A stretch of 64,000 nt of DNA from Bacillus sp. MM2020_1 (GCA_011250595.1 JAANMP010000022.1:1-64000), one strand, 5' to 3'. Shown: positions 15,293 to 33,248, counted from the stretch's first letter. Numbers and translations are program-made. The notes: generated by a model from the letters alone, not told the origin.

Positions 15293-15375
15293 GTTAAGTT
15301 TGTATTCATATATTTTCAATCACGATTAAGACTTTCCGGGGCTTTATCGTGGGATTAAAAACACGCACATATAAT

Positions 15376-15404
15376 ATAATAAGTTCTTCAAGCCAATATG
15401 TCAA
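15376..15404 (-). promoter_or_regulatory. Promoter of the rplM-rpsI operon (sigma-A)
   Basis: TTGACA (15399-15404), 17 bases and TATTAT (15376-15381) on the minus strand. It lies between truA and rplM and gives a leader of about 180 bases that includes the L13 structure. Confidence 0.82.
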
Positions 15405-15440
15405 GAAAATGTTACACCAGGTAAAGTTGTTTACGCCATT

Positions 15441-16181
15441 TTATTTATAAAATACTTGCCAAAGATATAATCCATGGGGTGGTGCAGTCTTTCCCGCTAG
15501 CCTCCGGTCTTTGTGAGCTAAGATAATCGGAATATCTTCAGGGCTGCGTTCACCTGAGCCCACCTCTAACAGTGTTCCGACCAAGATACGAACCATATTA
15601 TACAAAAAGCCATTCCCTTTAAAACGGATCGTCAGTAAATCATCTTTAAGGATAAAATCAATGGAATCAATCCTTCGAACCTTATCTTCTACTTCCGTTT
15701 TTGACGCACAAAAACTTGTAAAGTCGTGAGTACCCAGAAAAAATTTACTTGCCTGCTCCATCGCCTTTAAATTTAATGGGTATGGAAATTGGTAGGCAAA
15801 TTTCCGCTGAAAAGGATCTCGTTTTTGAGATAAACGAAGGACATAGCGATATTCCTTCCCTTTAGCGTCAAAGCGGGCATGAAAAGAGTCGGGTACAGAA
15901 CCAACTGATAAAACGGAAAGATCTTCAGGCAGCATTGAATTCAATGCCCGCTCCCATTTATCAGCAGGAATATGCAGTGGAGAATCAAAATGAATGACTT
16001 GTCCTTTTGCATGGACACCGGCATCGGTTCGACCTGAAGCGCTGACTCTCACGGGTTCGCCCTTATGCATTTTTGTTAAAACTGCTTCCAAAACAGACTG
16101 CACGGTCCGCTTATTCGGTTGGACCTGATAGCCGGAAAAGCCCGAACCGTCATAACTAATGATAGATTTATACCTTGGCAT
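15441..16181 (-). CDS. truA: tRNA pseudouridine(38-40) synthase TruA
   Basis: A 246-residue TruA, which converts U38-U40 in tRNA anticodon arms to pseudouridine. The catalytic Asp is in [10 protein letters not shown] near residue 52. The [15 protein letters not shown]-terminus and the [10 protein letters not shown] segment are family hallmarks. It follows ecfT by 12 bases and belongs to the ecfA1-ecfA2-ecfT-truA transcription unit, as in B. subtilis. Confidence 0.98.
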   Translation of the reverse strand: MPRYKSIISYDGSGFSGYQVQPNKRTVQSVLEAVLTKMHKGEPVRVSASGRTDAGVHAKGQVIHFDSPLHIPADKWERALNSMLPEDLSVLSVGSVPDSFHARFDAKGKEYRYVLRLSQKRDPFQRKFAYQFPYPLNLKAMEQASKFFLGTHDFTSFCASKTEVEDKVRRIDSIDFILKDDLLTIRFKGNGFLYNMVRILVGTLLEVGSGERSPEDIPIILAHKDRRLAGKTAPPHGLYLWQVFYK

Positions 16182-16193
16182 CGTTTCGCTCCA

Positions 16194-16991
16194 TTATGAA
16201 CGTAATAAAATGAGTAGGATGGTTAGAAGGACTAAGAGCCCCAACTGGAGGGAATCAGCATTTTTCCAGGATAATTCCCTGTACTTTGTTCTTCCTTCCC
16301 CACCTCGATAACCTCTAGCTTCCATTGCAATCGCCAGTTCCTCAGCCCGTTTAAAGGAGCTGACAAACAAAGGGATAAGCAGTGGAATGACGGCTTTAAT
16401 GCGCTCCTTAAAAGGCCCGCTTGCAAACTCCACGCCTCTGGCAATCTGCGCCTTCATAATCTTATCCGTTTCCTGCATAAGTGTAGGAATAAAACGTAAG
16501 GAAATCGACATCATTAACGCCATTTCGTGGACAGGGAAACGGATCTTATTCAACGGATGTAACAGTGTTTCAATTCCATCGGTAATCTCAATTGGGGTAG
16601 TAGTTAACGTCAGCAGTGACGTCATTAGAATTAAGAAAAAGAATCGGAAGGAAATAAAAATCCCCTGTCTGACCCCTTCTTCGTAAATCTTAATCGGACC
16701 TAATTCAAATAAAAGAGTACCTTCTTTTGTAAAAAACAGTTGCAGCACTAAGGTAAAAAGAACAAGCCAGATAACCGGTTTCAGACCACCGTATAAAAAA
16801 CGTACGGGGATGCGCGACAATCCAAGCATTAAAAAAGTATAAATTCCAATAAGTGCATAGGTTACGGCATTGTTTGCTAAAAAAATAACGCATACAAACA
16901 GAAAGATAATCAGCAATTTTGAGCGGGGATCCATTTTATGAATAATCGAATCCGCCGGGACATAGCGTCCAAAAATCATTTTTTCCATCAT
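16194..16991 (-). CDS. ecfT: ECF transporter transmembrane protein EcfT
   Basis: A 265-residue integral membrane subunit shared by group II energy-coupling-factor vitamin transporters. It links the two ATPases to interchangeable substrate-binding S components (riboflavin, biotin, folate and others). Hydrophobic segments fill residues 26-140. The coupling-helix Ala-Arg-Gly motifs are AQIARGVEF and AMEARGYRGG. Its start overlaps the ecfA2 stop by 4 bases. No S component is encoded nearby, which is normal for this housekeeping module. Confidence 0.97.
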   Translation of the reverse strand: MMEKMIFGRYVPADSIIHKMDPRSKLLIIFLFVCVIFLANNAVTYALIGIYTFLMLGLSRIPVRFLYGGLKPVIWLVLFTLVLQLFFTKEGTLLFELGPIKIYEEGVRQGIFISFRFFFLILMTSLLTLTTTPIEITDGIETLLHPLNKIRFPVHEMALMMSISLRFIPTLMQETDKIMKAQIARGVEFASGPFKERIKAVIPLLIPLFVSSFKRAEELAIAMEARGYRGGEGRTKYRELSWKNADSLQLGLLVLLTILLILLRS

Positions 16992-17857
16992 GAGCGCACA
17001 CCTCTGCTTATTCTTTTTGTTACAGCAGAAGACAGTTCATCAATGGTTAGAAAAATTTTCTCTAATTTCATATCGAGTTTTTCCTCAAGCTTTAGTTGAA
17101 AGCGAACGACCTCTGGAACATCTAGCCCCATTTCAACAAGCTCAGTTGGTGCAGAGAAGACTTCTTCCGGTGTCCCTTTTTTAACTACCTTACCTTGCTG
17201 CATAATCACAATTTGATCTGCGTATCTTGCCGCATCCTCCATACTATGTGTGACAAGGATGGTAGACAGCTTTCTTTCCTTATGGAGGGAATAGAACATA
17301 TCCATAACCTCTTTACGGCCCCTGGGGTCTAATCCTGCAGTAGGCTCATCCAGGACAATGACATCGGGTTCCATGGCTAGCACTCCGGCAATTGCCACTC
17401 GCCTCATTTGTCCACCCGAGAGATCGAATGGTGATTTTTCTAGAATTTCTTCCGCTAGACCCACTTGCTTTAAAGCAATTCGTGCCCGCTCCTTTGCTTC
17501 CGTTTCAGAAACTCCAAAATTCAACGGTCCAAAAATAATGTCTTTTTCGACCGTTTCCTCAAATAACTGGTGTTCAGGAAACTGAAAGACGATCCCGACC
17601 TTTTGCCGGATTTTTTTTAAGTTCTTATTTTTCTGCGAAGCTACTATTTCATGTTCACCAATCTCAACTGTACCCTTTGTGGGTTGAAGGAGAGCATTTA
17701 AATGCTGCAGGACTGTTGATTTCCCCGAACCGGTATGACCAATAATCGCCATATACACACCTGTTGGAATATCAATAGACACATCCTCTATGGCCAGTCG
17801 TTCAAAAGGAGTATTTTTTTGATAACGATATTCTACATGTTTGAGCGAGATGTCCAT
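16988..17857 (-). CDS. ecfA2: ECF transporter ATPase EcfA2
   Basis: A 289-residue ABC ATPase. Walker A is GHTGSGKST near residue 39, the signature LSGGQMRR, Walker [14 protein letters not shown], and the switch His is in [11 protein letters not shown]-terminal extension of about 40 residues is typical for EcfA subunits. It pairs with EcfA1 to power vitamin uptake through EcfT. The ATG lies within the ecfA1 coding end, a 25-base overlap that suggests translational coupling. Confidence 0.97.
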   Translation of the reverse strand: MDISLKHVEYRYQKNTPFERLAIEDVSIDIPTGVYMAIIGHTGSGKSTVLQHLNALLQPTKGTVEIGEHEIVASQKNKNLKKIRQKVGIVFQFPEHQLFEETVEKDIIFGPLNFGVSETEAKERARIALKQVGLAEEILEKSPFDLSGGQMRRVAIAGVLAMEPDVIVLDEPTAGLDPRGRKEVMDMFYSLHKERKLSTILVTHSMEDAARYADQIVIMQQGKVVKKGTPEEVFSAPTELVEMGLDVPEVVRFQLKLEEKLDMKLEKIFLTIDELSSAVTKRISRGVRS

Positions 17858-18672
17858 AACTCTTTCACCAACTCTTCTTCCGATAAATAATGCTTCGCTA
17901 GGTCAATTCCTTGACCCCTGAAAGCTTTGGTCATTTTCACTGAAAAGGGAATATCTAACCCTAACTGAACTAATTGTTCATCCATGGAGAAAATCTCTTC
18001 AGGCGTTCCTTCACGGAAGACTTCTCCTTTGTTCATGACAATAATCCGATCCGCCTTGGCTGCCTCTTCTAAGTCATGAGTAATGGAGATAACGGTCAAA
18101 GATTTCTCTTCTTTTAATAATCGAACGGTCTCCAACACTTCTTCACGCCCTCTTGGATCGAGCATAGAAGTGGCTTCATCAAGAATAATGATCGACGGTC
18201 GTAGGGCTAGCACACCTGCGATAGCTACTCGTTGCTTTTGTCCGCCTGATAGATGGTGGGGCTCTTGATATAGAAACTCTTCCATCTTTACCTTCTTAAG
18301 CGAATCCTCGACTCTTTGAATCATTTCGTCTCTAGGAATGCCGTTATTTTCTAGACCAAAAGCCACATCATCCTGCACTGTAGTTCCAACGAACTGGTTA
18401 TCAGGATTTTGAAAGACCATCCCTAATTTTTTTCGGATATCCCATATTGATTCCTCATTAAGCTCTATCCCACAGACAGAAATTTGACCATTTTGTGGAA
18501 ATTGCAGGCCATTTAAGAGTTTTGCCATTGTTGATTTACCTGATCCATTATGACCGACGATGGCAAGCCACTCTCCCTCATATATATCAAAAGAGACATG
18601 ATTCAGAGCATAACGTTCTTGTGTATCGTATTGAAATGAAACATCCTTAAGAGATACAATCGAATTTTTCAT
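17833..18672 (-). CDS. ecfA1: ECF transporter ATPase EcfA1
   Basis: A 279-residue ABC ATPase with Walker [10 protein letters not shown] near residue 38, signature LSGGQKQR, Walker [14 protein letters not shown] and switch His in SITHDLEEA. It is the first gene of the ecfA1-ecfA2-ecfT-truA unit and is preceded by GAGGAGG. A terminator-like hairpin separates it from rplQ, so the unit may depend on read-through or on a promoter not recognised here. Confidence 0.97.
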   Translation of the reverse strand: MKNSIVSLKDVSFQYDTQERYALNHVSFDIYEGEWLAIVGHNGSGKSTMAKLLNGLQFPQNGQISVCGIELNEESIWDIRKKLGMVFQNPDNQFVGTTVQDDVAFGLENNGIPRDEMIQRVEDSLKKVKMEEFLYQEPHHLSGGQKQRVAIAGVLALRPSIIILDEATSMLDPRGREEVLETVRLLKEEKSLTVISITHDLEEAAKADRIIVMNKGEVFREGTPEEIFSMDEQLVQLGLDIPFSVKMTKAFRGQGIDLAKHYLSEEELVKELWTSRSNM

Positions 18673-18718
18673 CAGATATTTCCTCCTCTCAGCTAAACTA
18701 TTCTCATCTTATCTATTT

Positions 18719-18961
18719 CTATATATAAAAAAAAGCCTGCACCTCGTCCCTATGCAGCTTCGTTCTAACTGCAATATAAGGAATTTCTATAAAAGAAATA
18801 GGAGGAGGTGCATGAGCTAGACGAGACGTAATTAATTTAATCCGCTCATCATAACACTCTTTTGGGCTTGGGTCTAACACGATATAAAGTTCATTTACAG
18901 AAAAAGGGCAAAGAACAAGTTTGATTTTAAACTGTCCAGCGCCCTTGTTGTCTGTAAGTGA
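18719..18961 (-). other. Open frame continuing after the rplQ stop, no start codon
   Basis: Directly after the rplQ TAA the same frame stays open for 80 codons to a TAG at 18719-18721. The translation looks protein-like (for example NELYIVLDPSPKE and RIKLITSRLAHAPPP) but there is no ATG and no ribosome-binding site; the only internal GTG lacks one. Its end overlaps the terminator hairpin. It could be a gene relic or chance. It also contains the GGGCGCTGGACAGTTT word shared with repeats near 61.9 kb. Confidence 0.3.
18727..18757 (-). terminator. Terminator after rplQ
   Basis: On the minus strand CTGCA (18753-18757) and TGCAG (18737-18741) form a short stem followed by GC and eight T residues. 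A wider pairing of GCACCTC with GAGGTGC around it is also possible. It would end the S10-spc-alpha run upstream of ecfA1. Confidence 0.65.
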
Positions 18962-19324
18962 TTAAACTAACTCGATAATAACCATTGGTGCACCATCGCC
19001 GCGGCGTGGTCCAAGTTTCATAATTCGAGTGTATCCACCTTGACGCTCTTGATAACGTGGAGCGATATCAGCGAAAAGTTTTTGTACTGCACTTGTATTA
19101 TTTTCAGCATCAGCAACTTCATTACGAACATATGAAGCAGCTTGACGACGAGCATGTAAATCACCGCGTTTACCTAAAGTGATCATTTTTTCAACAGTCA
19201 CACGAATTTCCTTCGCACGGGTTTCTGTTGTTTCAATGCGCTCATTGATAATTAAATCTGTAGTTAAATCACGTAGCATAGCTTTACGCTGTGCACTTGT
19301 GCGTCCTAACTTTCTGTATGCCAT
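18962..19324 (-). CDS. rplQ: 50S ribosomal protein L17
   Basis: A 120-residue L17 of Bacillus type. [20 protein letters not shown] at the N-terminus and [16 protein letters not shown] at the C-terminus are diagnostic. It is a 23S rRNA protein near the exit tunnel. Last gene of the alpha operon, 55 bases after rpoA, with GGAGGGA before the ATG. Confidence 0.99.
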   Translation of the reverse strand: MAYRKLGRTSAQRKAMLRDLTTDLIINERIETTETRAKEIRVTVEKMITLGKRGDLHARRQAASYVRNEVADAENNTSAVQKLFADIAPRYQERQGGYTRIMKLGPRRGDGAPMVIIELV

Positions 19325-19379
19325 GAAGGGTTCCCTCCTTTGTTGAAGTCATAAGTCGGATGAATAGCTATACTAAAGA

Positions 19380-20324
19380 TCAGTCGTCTTTACGTAAGCC
19401 TAATCCAAGCTCTTCTAGTTTTGCCTTCACTTCTTCAAGTGATTTGCGGCCTAAGTTACGAACTTTCATCATATCTTCTTCAGTCTTATTAGCTAATTCC
19501 TGAACAGTGTTGATTCCGGCACGCTTTAAGCAGTTGTAAGAACGAACAGAAAGGTCTAGTTCCTCAATTGTCATTTCTAGAACTTTTTCTTTTTGATCTT
19601 CTTCTTTTTCAATCATGATTTCAGCATTTTGTGCTTCGTCGGTTAAACCAACAAATATATTCAAATGCTCGGTTAAAATCTTTGAACCAAGAGCAATCGC
19701 TTCTTTTGGTCCAGTGCTTCCATCAGTCCATACATCAAGAGTCAACTTGTCAAAATTAGACATTTGACCAACGCGTGTATTTTCTACTTGAAACTGCACA
19801 CGTGAAACTGGTGTAAAAATGGAATCGATTGGAATCACACCTATTGGTTGATCTTCTCTTTTGTTTTGAACAGCCGGTGTATATCCACGTCCACGTTTAG
19901 CCGTCAAACGCATGCGAAGATGACCATTTGCAGCTAATGTAGCAATATGAAGATCTGGATTTAAAACCTCAACATCACTATCATGAGTGATATTTCCGGC
20001 TAATACAGGGCCTTCACCTTGTACATCAAATTCAAGTGTCTTTTCTTCGTCAGAGTAGATTTTTAAAGCTAGTTTTTTAATGTTCAAAATGATAGATGTT
20101 ACATCCTCTACGACGCCTTCAATTGTTGAGAACTCATGAAGTACCCCATCGATCTGAATCGATGTAACCGCGGCACCTGGGAGTGAAGATAATAGGATAC
20201 GACGTAAGGAGTTACCCAAAGTGGTACCATATCCACGCTCAAGTGGCTCTACGACAAACTTACCGTACTTAGCATCGTCGTTGATCTCAATCGTTTCGAT
20301 TTTTGGTTTTTCTATTTCGATCAT
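19380..20324 (-). CDS. rpoA: RNA polymerase alpha subunit
   Basis: A 314-residue alpha subunit, identical in length to B. subtilis. The N-terminal domain (about 1-230) dimerises and assembles beta and beta'; the C-terminal domain (about 250-314, with [14 protein letters not shown] and [10 protein letters not shown]) binds UP-element DNA and activators. The start [11 protein letters not shown] follows AAGGAGGG; the longer frame adds six residues. A gap of about 175 bases separates it from rpsK. Confidence 0.99.
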   Translation of the reverse strand: MIEIEKPKIETIEINDDAKYGKFVVEPLERGYGTTLGNSLRRILLSSLPGAAVTSIQIDGVLHEFSTIEGVVEDVTSIILNIKKLALKIYSDEEKTLEFDVQGEGPVLAGNITHDSDVEVLNPDLHIATLAANGHLRMRLTAKRGRGYTPAVQNKREDQPIGVIPIDSIFTPVSRVQFQVENTRVGQMSNFDKLTLDVWTDGSTGPKEAIALGSKILTEHLNIFVGLTDEAQNAEIMIEKEEDQKEKVLEMTIEELDLSVRSYNCLKRAGINTVQELANKTEEDMMKVRNLGRKSLEEVKAKLEELGLGLRKDD

Positions 20325-20500
20325 CCAATAACCCTCCTTCAAAACGTCGAAACTTCATATTAGCTTATTTACTAATAGAAAGTCCCCATGTATACGTTCC
20401 CGTTTTGTGCACAACAACTGGAATAAATCTTCTGTAAGAGTGCAAAAAATTAATATCATATCCCATTATAGACATATGATACAGAATCTATACAGAAAAA

Positions 20501-20890
<390 letters not shown>

Positions 20891-20912
20891 TTAAATTAAC
20901 CTCCTTTACCGA

Positions 20913-21278
20913 TTACTTCTTCTTGTTCGCTACAGTCTTACGAGGACCTTTGCGAGTACGAGCGTTGTTTTTCGTATTTTGTCCACGAACTGGTAAACCA
21001 CGACGATGACGTAATCCGCGGTAACAGCCGATTTCCATTAAACGCTTAATGTTAAGAGAAATTTCACGGCGAAGGTCACCTTCAACTTTTAATTTGTCGA
21101 TGATGTCACGGATTTTGTTTAATTCGTCTTCTGTTAAATCACGTACACGTGTATCTTCAGAAACACCAGCTTCTGCTAGTACTTTTTGTGCAGTATTTTT
21201 ACCAATTCCATAAATGTAAGTTAAAGAGATAACAACACGTTTTTCACGTGGAATATCTACACCAGCAATACGTGCCAT
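20913..21278 (-). CDS. rpsM: 30S ribosomal protein S13
   Basis: A 121-residue S13 of the small-subunit head, which contacts the A- and P-site tRNAs and bridges to L5. [14 protein letters not shown] starts the protein; [16 protein letters not shown] and the basic tail TVANKKK end it. Preceded by AAGGAGG. Confidence 0.99.
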   Translation of the reverse strand: MARIAGVDIPREKRVVISLTYIYGIGKNTAQKVLAEAGVSEDTRVRDLTEDELNKIRDIIDKLKVEGDLRREISLNIKRLMEIGCYRGLRHRRGLPVRGQNTKNNARTRKGPRKTVANKKK

Positions 21279-21302
21279 AGAAAATGCGCACCTCCTTCAA
21301 AA

Positions 21303-21673
<371 letters not shown>

Positions 21674-21792
21674 CGATCTCGTCTCCCTTCTTATCAAAGA
21701 TAGTGAATACAGTTTATACAACTCTTCTCATTCGTACTCAAATAGCAACCTTATAATAGTAACATATTGTTCTTCTTCTGTCCGCAAGTAAA

Positions 21793-21930
21793 TTCTACAT
21801 AATTGGGAATTAACAATTCCCCATGTAAGTCTTGCCCAACTCTCGGTCCTACATACTCAGTACAAGAGAAAAGCCGTTTGCTTTCACATACTTTTGATTC
21901 TTAGTGAAGAGATGGTCGAGAGTCGCTCGT
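21793..21930 (-). pseudogene. mapA: Decayed methionine aminopeptidase (mapA) remnant
   Basis: Between adk and infA, where bacilli keep mapA, the minus strand encodes short blocks matching MapA in the right order. KYVKANGFSLV (21861-21893) resembles TYVENEQFSVV. After a 2-base frame change, EYVGPRVGQDLHGE (21817-21858) resembles EYVGHGVGQDLHED, followed by IPNY where MapA has IPHY. The catalytic His of GHGVGQ is lost. The remaining ~230 bases cannot hold the ~248-codon gene, so most is deleted. Functional aminopeptidase must be encoded elsewhere. Confidence 0.8.
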
Positions 21931-21949
21931 ACGGTTTTACTTTCGGTCA

Positions 21950-23953
<2,004 letters not shown>

Positions 23954-23954
<1 letters not shown>

Positions 23955-24394
23955 TAGATCACCTCAGTGGTTCCACCGGCAGCTTCGATCGCTTCCTTAG
24001 CAGCAGAGGAGAATTTGTGAGCTTTTACAGTCAACTTGTTCTCTATTGTCCCTTTAGCAAGAATCTTGATCCCTGCTTTTTCGTTACTTACAACGCCTGT
24101 TTCGATAAGAAGTTCTGGAGTAACTTCTGTACCTTCAGCAAAGCGGTTTAAAGCATCAAGATTTACTACTGCATATTCCTTACGGCTGAAGTTAGTAAAT
24201 CCGCGTTTTGGTAAACGGCGATATAAAGGTGTTTGACCACCTTCAAAACCTAGACGAACACCGCCACCCGAACGAGCATTTTGACCTTTATGACCTTTAC
24301 CAGCAGTTTTTCCTTGACCAGAACCGATACCGCGTCCTAGACGCTTACGATCTTTACGAGAACCCTCAGCAGGTTTTAGTTCATGAAGTTTCAT
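23954..24394 (-). CDS. rplO: 50S ribosomal protein L15
   Basis: A 146-residue L15, a late-assembling large-subunit protein. The N-terminus [20 protein letters not shown] and the Gly/Lys-rich arm [18 protein letters not shown] are typical. It lies between rpmD and secY in the spc operon. Confidence 0.99.
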
Positions 24395-24426
24395 ATTGGC
24401 ACCTCCTTATGAAAGAAAACAATTAA

Positions 24427-24609
24427 TTATTGTTCTTTAACTGTAACAAGGTGAGCAACTTTGGTAATCATACCGCGAATAGCAGCGTTATCTTGATGCT
24501 CAACTGTTTGATTTAATTTACGTAATCCAAGAGCTTTAACTGTTTCACGTTGATCGCCTGGACGGCCAATCAAGCTGCGAGTGAGGGTAATAGATAGTTT
24601 ATTCGCCAT
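24427..24609 (-). CDS. rpmD: 50S ribosomal protein L30
   Basis: A 60-residue L30, the usual bacterial length. It begins [20 protein letters not shown] and has the L30 fold pattern [13 protein letters not shown] in its middle. Starts 1 base after the rpsE stop. Confidence 0.98.
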   Translation of the reverse strand: MANKLSITLTRSLIGRPGDQRETVKALGLRKLNQTVEHQDNAAIRGMITKVAHLVTVKEQ

Positions 24610-24610
24610 T

Positions 24611-25147
<537 letters not shown>

Positions 25148-25510
25148 TTAGAATTGTAAGCCGTTTTCACGGGCAGCATCAGCTAATACTTGAATACGTC
25201 CATGGTATAGGTATCCGCCACGATCAAAGACAATAGAAGTGATACCTTTTTCTACCGCACGTTTAGCAACTAATTCTCCGACCATTTTAGCAGCTTCAAC
25301 ATTATTTGTTGATTCTAAAGTGAAGTCTTTATCTAAAGTAGAAGCACTTGCTAAAGTTACTCCGTTAATGTCATCAATTATTTGAGCATAAATGTGTTTG
25401 TTAGAGCGGAACACATTTAGACGTGGACGAGCTGAAGTTCCGCTAAGTTTCGCACGAACACGAGCATGTCTTTTCTTGCGAGTAGCGTTTTTATCAAGCT
25501 TCGTAATCAT
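25148..25510 (-). CDS. rplR: 50S ribosomal protein L18
   Basis: A 120-residue L18, which binds 5S rRNA together with L5 and L25. The basic N-terminus [16 protein letters not shown] and the C-terminal [20 protein letters not shown] are conserved. Standard spc-operon position between rplF and rpsE. Confidence 0.99.
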   Translation of the reverse strand: MITKLDKNATRKKRHARVRAKLSGTSARPRLNVFRSNKHIYAQIIDDINGVTLASASTLDKDFTLESTNNVEAAKMVGELVAKRAVEKGITSIVFDRGGYLYHGRIQVLADAARENGLQF

Positions 25511-25542
25511 TTACGTCACTCCTTTCGTTTACCTATGAGGCA

Positions 25543-26079
25543 TTACTTACCAGTTTTACCTTCTTTACGACGAACAAATTCACCTTCGTAACGAATTCCT
25601 TTACCTTTATAAGGCTCAGGAGGACGTACTCCGCGAATATTCGCTGCCAATGCACCAACACGTTCTTTGTCAGTACCTTTGATAATGATCTTTGTATTTG
25701 CAGGAACCTCAATTTCAAGACCTTCTTCAGGTTCGATCTCAACTGGATGAGAGTATCCAACGTTTAATACAAGTTTGCTACCTTGCTTTTGAGCACGATA
25801 TCCAACCCCGATTAACTCTAAGCCTCTAGTGAAGCCAGTGGATACACCTTCTACCATGTTCGCAAGCACAGCACGAGTTGTACCATGTAATGCGCGGTGT
25901 TCCTTCACATCAGAAGGACGAGTGATCGTTACAAGATTCTCTTCCACAGTGATAGTGATATCAGAGTGGAAAGTTCGAGTAAGTTCACCTTTAGGTCCTT
26001 TTACTGTAACAGTGTTGTTATTTAAAGTAACTGTTACTCCTGCTGGAATAACAATTGGTTTTTTTCCTACGCGAGACAT
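25543..26079 (-). CDS. rplF: 50S ribosomal protein L6
   Basis: A 178-residue L6 with two repeated L6 domains. It lies near the factor-binding site of the large subunit. [15 protein letters not shown] at the start and [16 protein letters not shown] near the C-terminus are family signatures. Confidence 0.99.
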   Translation of the reverse strand: MSRVGKKPIVIPAGVTVTLNNNTVTVKGPKGELTRTFHSDITITVEENLVTITRPSDVKEHRALHGTTRAVLANMVEGVSTGFTRGLELIGVGYRAQKQGSKLVLNVGYSHPVEIEPEEGLEIEVPANTKIIIKGTDKERVGALAANIRGVRPPEPYKGKGIRYEGEFVRRKEGKTGK

Positions 26080-26111
26080 TTAGTGCACCTCCATTCATTC
26101 AAAAAGCTCAA

Positions 26112-26510
26112 TTACCAAACGTAAGCTAATACTTCTCCGCCGATTTGTTTTGCACGAGCTTCTTTATCTGTAATAACACCTGTAGATGTTGATACTAATG
26201 CGATACCAAGACCGTTAAGAACACGTGGTACCTCAGTTGATTTTGCGTAAACTCGAAGTCCAGGCTTGCTTATGCGCTTAAGACCAGTAATAACACGTTC
26301 GTTATTAGCACCGTATTTTAAGAAGATACGGATGATACCTTGTTTGTTGTCTTCAATAAATTCGACATCACGTACGAAACCTTCGCGCTTTAAAATTTCA
26401 GCAATTTCTTTTTTCATATTAGAAGCAGGCACTTCTAACTTTTCGTGACGCACCATATTCGCATTACGAATGCGAGTAAGCATATCAGCAATTGGATCTG
26501 TCATGACCAT
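26112..26510 (-). CDS. rpsH: 30S ribosomal protein S8
   Basis: A 132-residue S8, a primary 16S rRNA-binding protein of the platform. It begins [17 protein letters not shown] and ends [12 protein letters not shown], aligning end to end with B. subtilis S8. GGAGG lies ahead of the start. Confidence 0.99.
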   Translation of the reverse strand: MVMTDPIADMLTRIRNANMVRHEKLEVPASNMKKEIAEILKREGFVRDVEFIEDNKQGIIRIFLKYGANNERVITGLKRISKPGLRVYAKSTEVPRVLNGLGIALVSTSTGVITDKEARAKQIGGEVLAYVW

Positions 26511-26539
26511 TATTTTTACCTCCTTCCCAGACTTGGGTT

Positions 26540-26749
<210 letters not shown>

Positions 26750-27289
26750 TTACTTTTGGAATGGCATTCCAAATTGAGTTAAAAGTTCACGAGATTCTTC
26801 ATCAGTATTAGCAGTCGTTACGATAACGATATCCATACCACGAACCTTGCTTACTTTATCATAATCAATTTCAGGGAAGATTAATTGTTCTTTAATCCCT
26901 AATGTATAGTTACCGCGACCGTCGAATGCTTTTTTAGAGATACCACGGAAGTCACGTACACGAGGTAAAGAAACTGAAACTAATTTATCCAAGAATTCGT
27001 ACATGCGCTCACCGCGAAGTGTAACTTTTGCACCGATTGGCATACCTTCACGAAGACGGAAGCCAGCGATCGATTTTTTCGCACGTGTTACGACAGGTCT
27101 TTGACCTGTGATTGTTGCAAGCTCGTCAACTGCGATATCGAGTGCCTTAGCATTAGCAACTGCGTCACCAACACCCATGTTCACAACGATTTTTTCAAGT
27201 TTAGGAACTTCCATCACTGATTTATAGTTGAACTTGCTCATTAGAGCAGGAGTAACTTCTTTAACAAATTTTTCTTTTAGGCGGTTCAC
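26750..27289 (-). CDS. rplE: 50S ribosomal protein L5
   Basis: A 179-residue L5, a 5S rRNA-binding protein of the central protuberance. It starts at a GTG with GGGAGGT upstream; the [13 protein letters not shown] and [16 protein letters not shown] stretches are diagnostic. Standard length. Confidence 0.99.
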   Translation of the reverse strand: MNRLKEKFVKEVTPALMSKFNYKSVMEVPKLEKIVVNMGVGDAVANAKALDIAVDELATITGQRPVVTRAKKSIAGFRLREGMPIGAKVTLRGERMYEFLDKLVSVSLPRVRDFRGISKKAFDGRGNYTLGIKEQLIFPEIDYDKVSKVRGMDIVIVTTANTDEESRELLTQFGMPFQK

Positions 27290-27317
27290 TTATTGTACCT
27301 CCCTTCTTAATTTTAAA

Positions 27318-27626
27318 CTATTTATCTAAAATTTCACCGGATTTTGCTACGCGTACTTTCTTGCCATCTACCGTAGTGGAACCTACACGAGTCGGGTTAC
27401 CGGACTTAGGATCGATAGGCATTACGTTCGATACATGAATTGGAGCCTCAAAGCTGATGATTCCGCCTTGTGGATTCACTTGTGAAGGTTTTGAGTGTTT
27501 CTTCGCAATATTCACACCTTCTACTAGTACACGGCTTTCTTTAGGATAAGCAGCAAGGATTACTCCTGTTTTGCCTTTATCCTTTCCAGAGATGACTCTT
27601 ACTTTGTCACCTTTTTTCACATGCAT
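27318..27626 (-). CDS. rplX: 50S ribosomal protein L24
   Basis: A 102-residue L24 with an N-terminal KOW domain; it starts large-subunit assembly. Two adjacent ATGs (27629 and 27626) follow AAGGAGGTG; the second gives MHVKKGDKV as in B. subtilis. [14 protein letters not shown] is the conserved C-terminal stretch. Confidence 0.98.
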   Translation of the reverse strand: MHVKKGDKVRVISGKDKGKTGVILAAYPKESRVLVEGVNIAKKHSKPSQVNPQGGIISFEAPIHVSNVMPIDPKSGNPTRVGSTTVDGKKVRVAKSGEILDK

Positions 27627-27661
27627 CATTAAGCACCTCCTTAAAGGCATTTGAATTTAAA

Positions 27662-28057
<396 letters not shown>

Positions 28058-28070
28058 TTAATCCGAACAA

Positions 28071-28334
28071 TTAAATAATAACTGCTTTTTCTATAACTTC
28101 AACTAAACGGAAACGCTTAGTAGCTGAAAGCGGGCGAGTTTCCATGATACGTACTACGTCGCCGATTTTTGCTTCGTTTTGCTCATCATGAGCTTTATAC
28201 TTTTTAGAATACTTAACGCGTTTACCATATAAAGAATGCTTTTTTTGTGTTTCAACAAGAACTGTAACTGTTTTGTCCATCTTGTCAGAAACAACGCGTC
28301 CTGTATAAACTTTACGTTGGTTACGTTCACTCAT
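28071..28334 (-). CDS. rpsQ: 30S ribosomal protein S17
   Basis: An 87-residue S17, an OB-fold primary 16S rRNA binder. [17 protein letters not shown] and the [17 protein letters not shown] stretch identify it. Lies between rpmC and rplN. Confidence 0.99.
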   Translation of the reverse strand: MSERNQRKVYTGRVVSDKMDKTVTVLVETQKKHSLYGKRVKYSKKYKAHDEQNEAKIGDVVRIMETRPLSATKRFRLVEVIEKAVII

Positions 28335-28356
28335 TGTGTGAACCTCCCTTCAATAA

Positions 28357-29639
<1,283 letters not shown>

Positions 29640-29642
29640 AGC

Positions 29643-30280
<638 letters not shown>

Positions 30281-30340
30281 GAAGGAACCTCCCTTCGTGA
30301 CTGTTCTACGGTTCTTACTTTGAACCGTAGGAATATCACG

Positions 30341-31484
<1,144 letters not shown>

Positions 31485-31485
<1 letters not shown>

Positions 31486-32108
31486 TATGCAAGCACCTCC
31501 TCTACTTTTTCAACCGCTGCTTTAGTCATGATTAATTTCTCATGATTAACAACATCTAGTACGTTAATTCCGCTAGCTGTTACTACTGTGATACCAGGAA
31601 TGTTACGAGCAGAAAGTGCTACATTTTCATCAAGGTCAGCTGTAACGATCAATGCTTTTTTGTCAACGGAAAGACCGCTTAAAACAGTTTTAAAATCTTT
31701 TGTTTTTGGTGAATCGAAAGCTAAAATATCTAACACTAACATATTCTCTTCTAATACTTTAGAAGAAAGTGCAGATTTGATTGCTAAACGACGAACCTTT
31801 TTAGGTAATTTGTAAGCGTAGCTGCGTGGTGTTGGACCGAATACAGTACCACCTCCGCGCCATTGTGGAGAACGGATTGACCCTTGACGAGCGCGTCCAG
31901 TTCCTTTTTGACGCCATGGCTTACGACCACCGCCGCGTACTTCAGAACGAATTTTAGTTTTATGAGTACCTTGACGCAATGAAGCTCTTTGCATAACAAT
32001 TGCTTCAAATAATACGTGTTGGTTAGGCTCAATACCAAATACAGAATCATTAAGTTCGATATCACCAACTTGTGATCCGGTTTGGTTTAATAATGCTACT
32101 TTAGGCAT
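31485..32108 (-). CDS. rplD: 50S ribosomal protein L4
   Basis: A 207-residue L4 with the extended loop ([19 protein letters not shown]) that reaches the exit tunnel and is where macrolide-resistance changes arise; the loop looks wild type. In E. coli L4 also represses the S10 operon; a comparable leader hairpin lies upstream of rpsJ here. Confidence 0.99.
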
Positions 32109-32137
32109 TCCTTTGTTCCTCCTTTCTTAAAAAGTGA

Positions 32138-32764
32138 CTATGCTTTAATTGCACCTTTAATTTTTAATAGAGCTTTTTTCGCGCCTGGTACATTACCTTT
32201 GATTAAAAGTAAGTTACGCTCTGCATCAACCTTAACAATTTCAAGGTTTTGTACAGTGATTTGCTCTCCACCCATACGACCTGGTAATAATTTACCTTTG
32301 AATACGCGGTTTGGAGCAACTGGTCCCATTGAACCAGGACGACGGTGATAACGAGAACCGTGAGCCATTGGGCCGCGTGATTGTCCGTGGCGTTTGATTA
32401 CACCTTGGAAACCTTTACCCTTTGAGATTCCTGTTACATCTACGATATCTCCAGCAGCGAAAATATCAACTTTGACTTCTTGACCAACTTCATAGCTTGC
32501 TAAGTCATCTCCGCGGAATTCGCGAACGAAGCGCTTAGGAGCAGTGTTTGCTTTAGCAACATGGCCTTTTTCCGGTTTGTTAGATAACTTTTCGCGTTTA
32601 TCTTCAAAACCAACTTGAACCGCAACATAACCGTCGCTTTCAACTGATTTCTTTTGAAGTACAACGTTTGGAGCTACTTCAACTACAGTTACAGGAATTA
32701 AGTTGCCGTTAGCAGCAAATACTTGAGTCATACCAATCTTTCTTCCTAAGATTCCTTTGGTCAT
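32138..32764 (-). CDS. rplC: 50S ribosomal protein L3
   Basis: A 208-residue L3, an early assembler near the peptidyl-transferase centre. [16 protein letters not shown] and the loop [19 protein letters not shown] with the conserved Gln are present. It follows rpsJ by 39 bases. Confidence 0.99.
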   Translation of the reverse strand: MTKGILGRKIGMTQVFAANGNLIPVTVVEVAPNVVLQKKSVESDGYVAVQVGFEDKREKLSNKPEKGHVAKANTAPKRFVREFRGDDLASYEVGQEVKVDIFAAGDIVDVTGISKGKGFQGVIKRHGQSRGPMAHGSRYHRRPGSMGPVAPNRVFKGKLLPGRMGGEQITVQNLEIVKVDAERNLLLIKGNVPGAKKALLKIKGAIKA

Positions 32765-32803
32765 TTAAGTCACACCTCCTAGATTATTTATCATTTATTT
32801 TGA

Positions 32804-33133
<330 letters not shown>

Positions 33134-33170
33134 CTATTTTTAAAATAGACCTTCTCAGTGGAAATTTCCC

Positions 33171-33207
33171 TCACACACTCGCCATGGCAAAGCGGCCGGG
33201 TGTGTCA
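33171..33207 (-). other. Leader hairpin of the S10 operon
   Basis: A GC-rich hairpin in the 5' UTR of rpsJ: GACACACC-type arm (33200-33207) pairs with its complement at 33171-33178, with an inner GGC/GCC stem. It lies about 60-100 bases before rpsJ and downstream of both promoters. It may mediate ribosomal-protein feedback, but no specific family was recognised. Confidence 0.45.
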
Positions 33208-33248
33208 GCAACCTTCCACATCATCGCAGTCAAAGACCAACATTGTCT

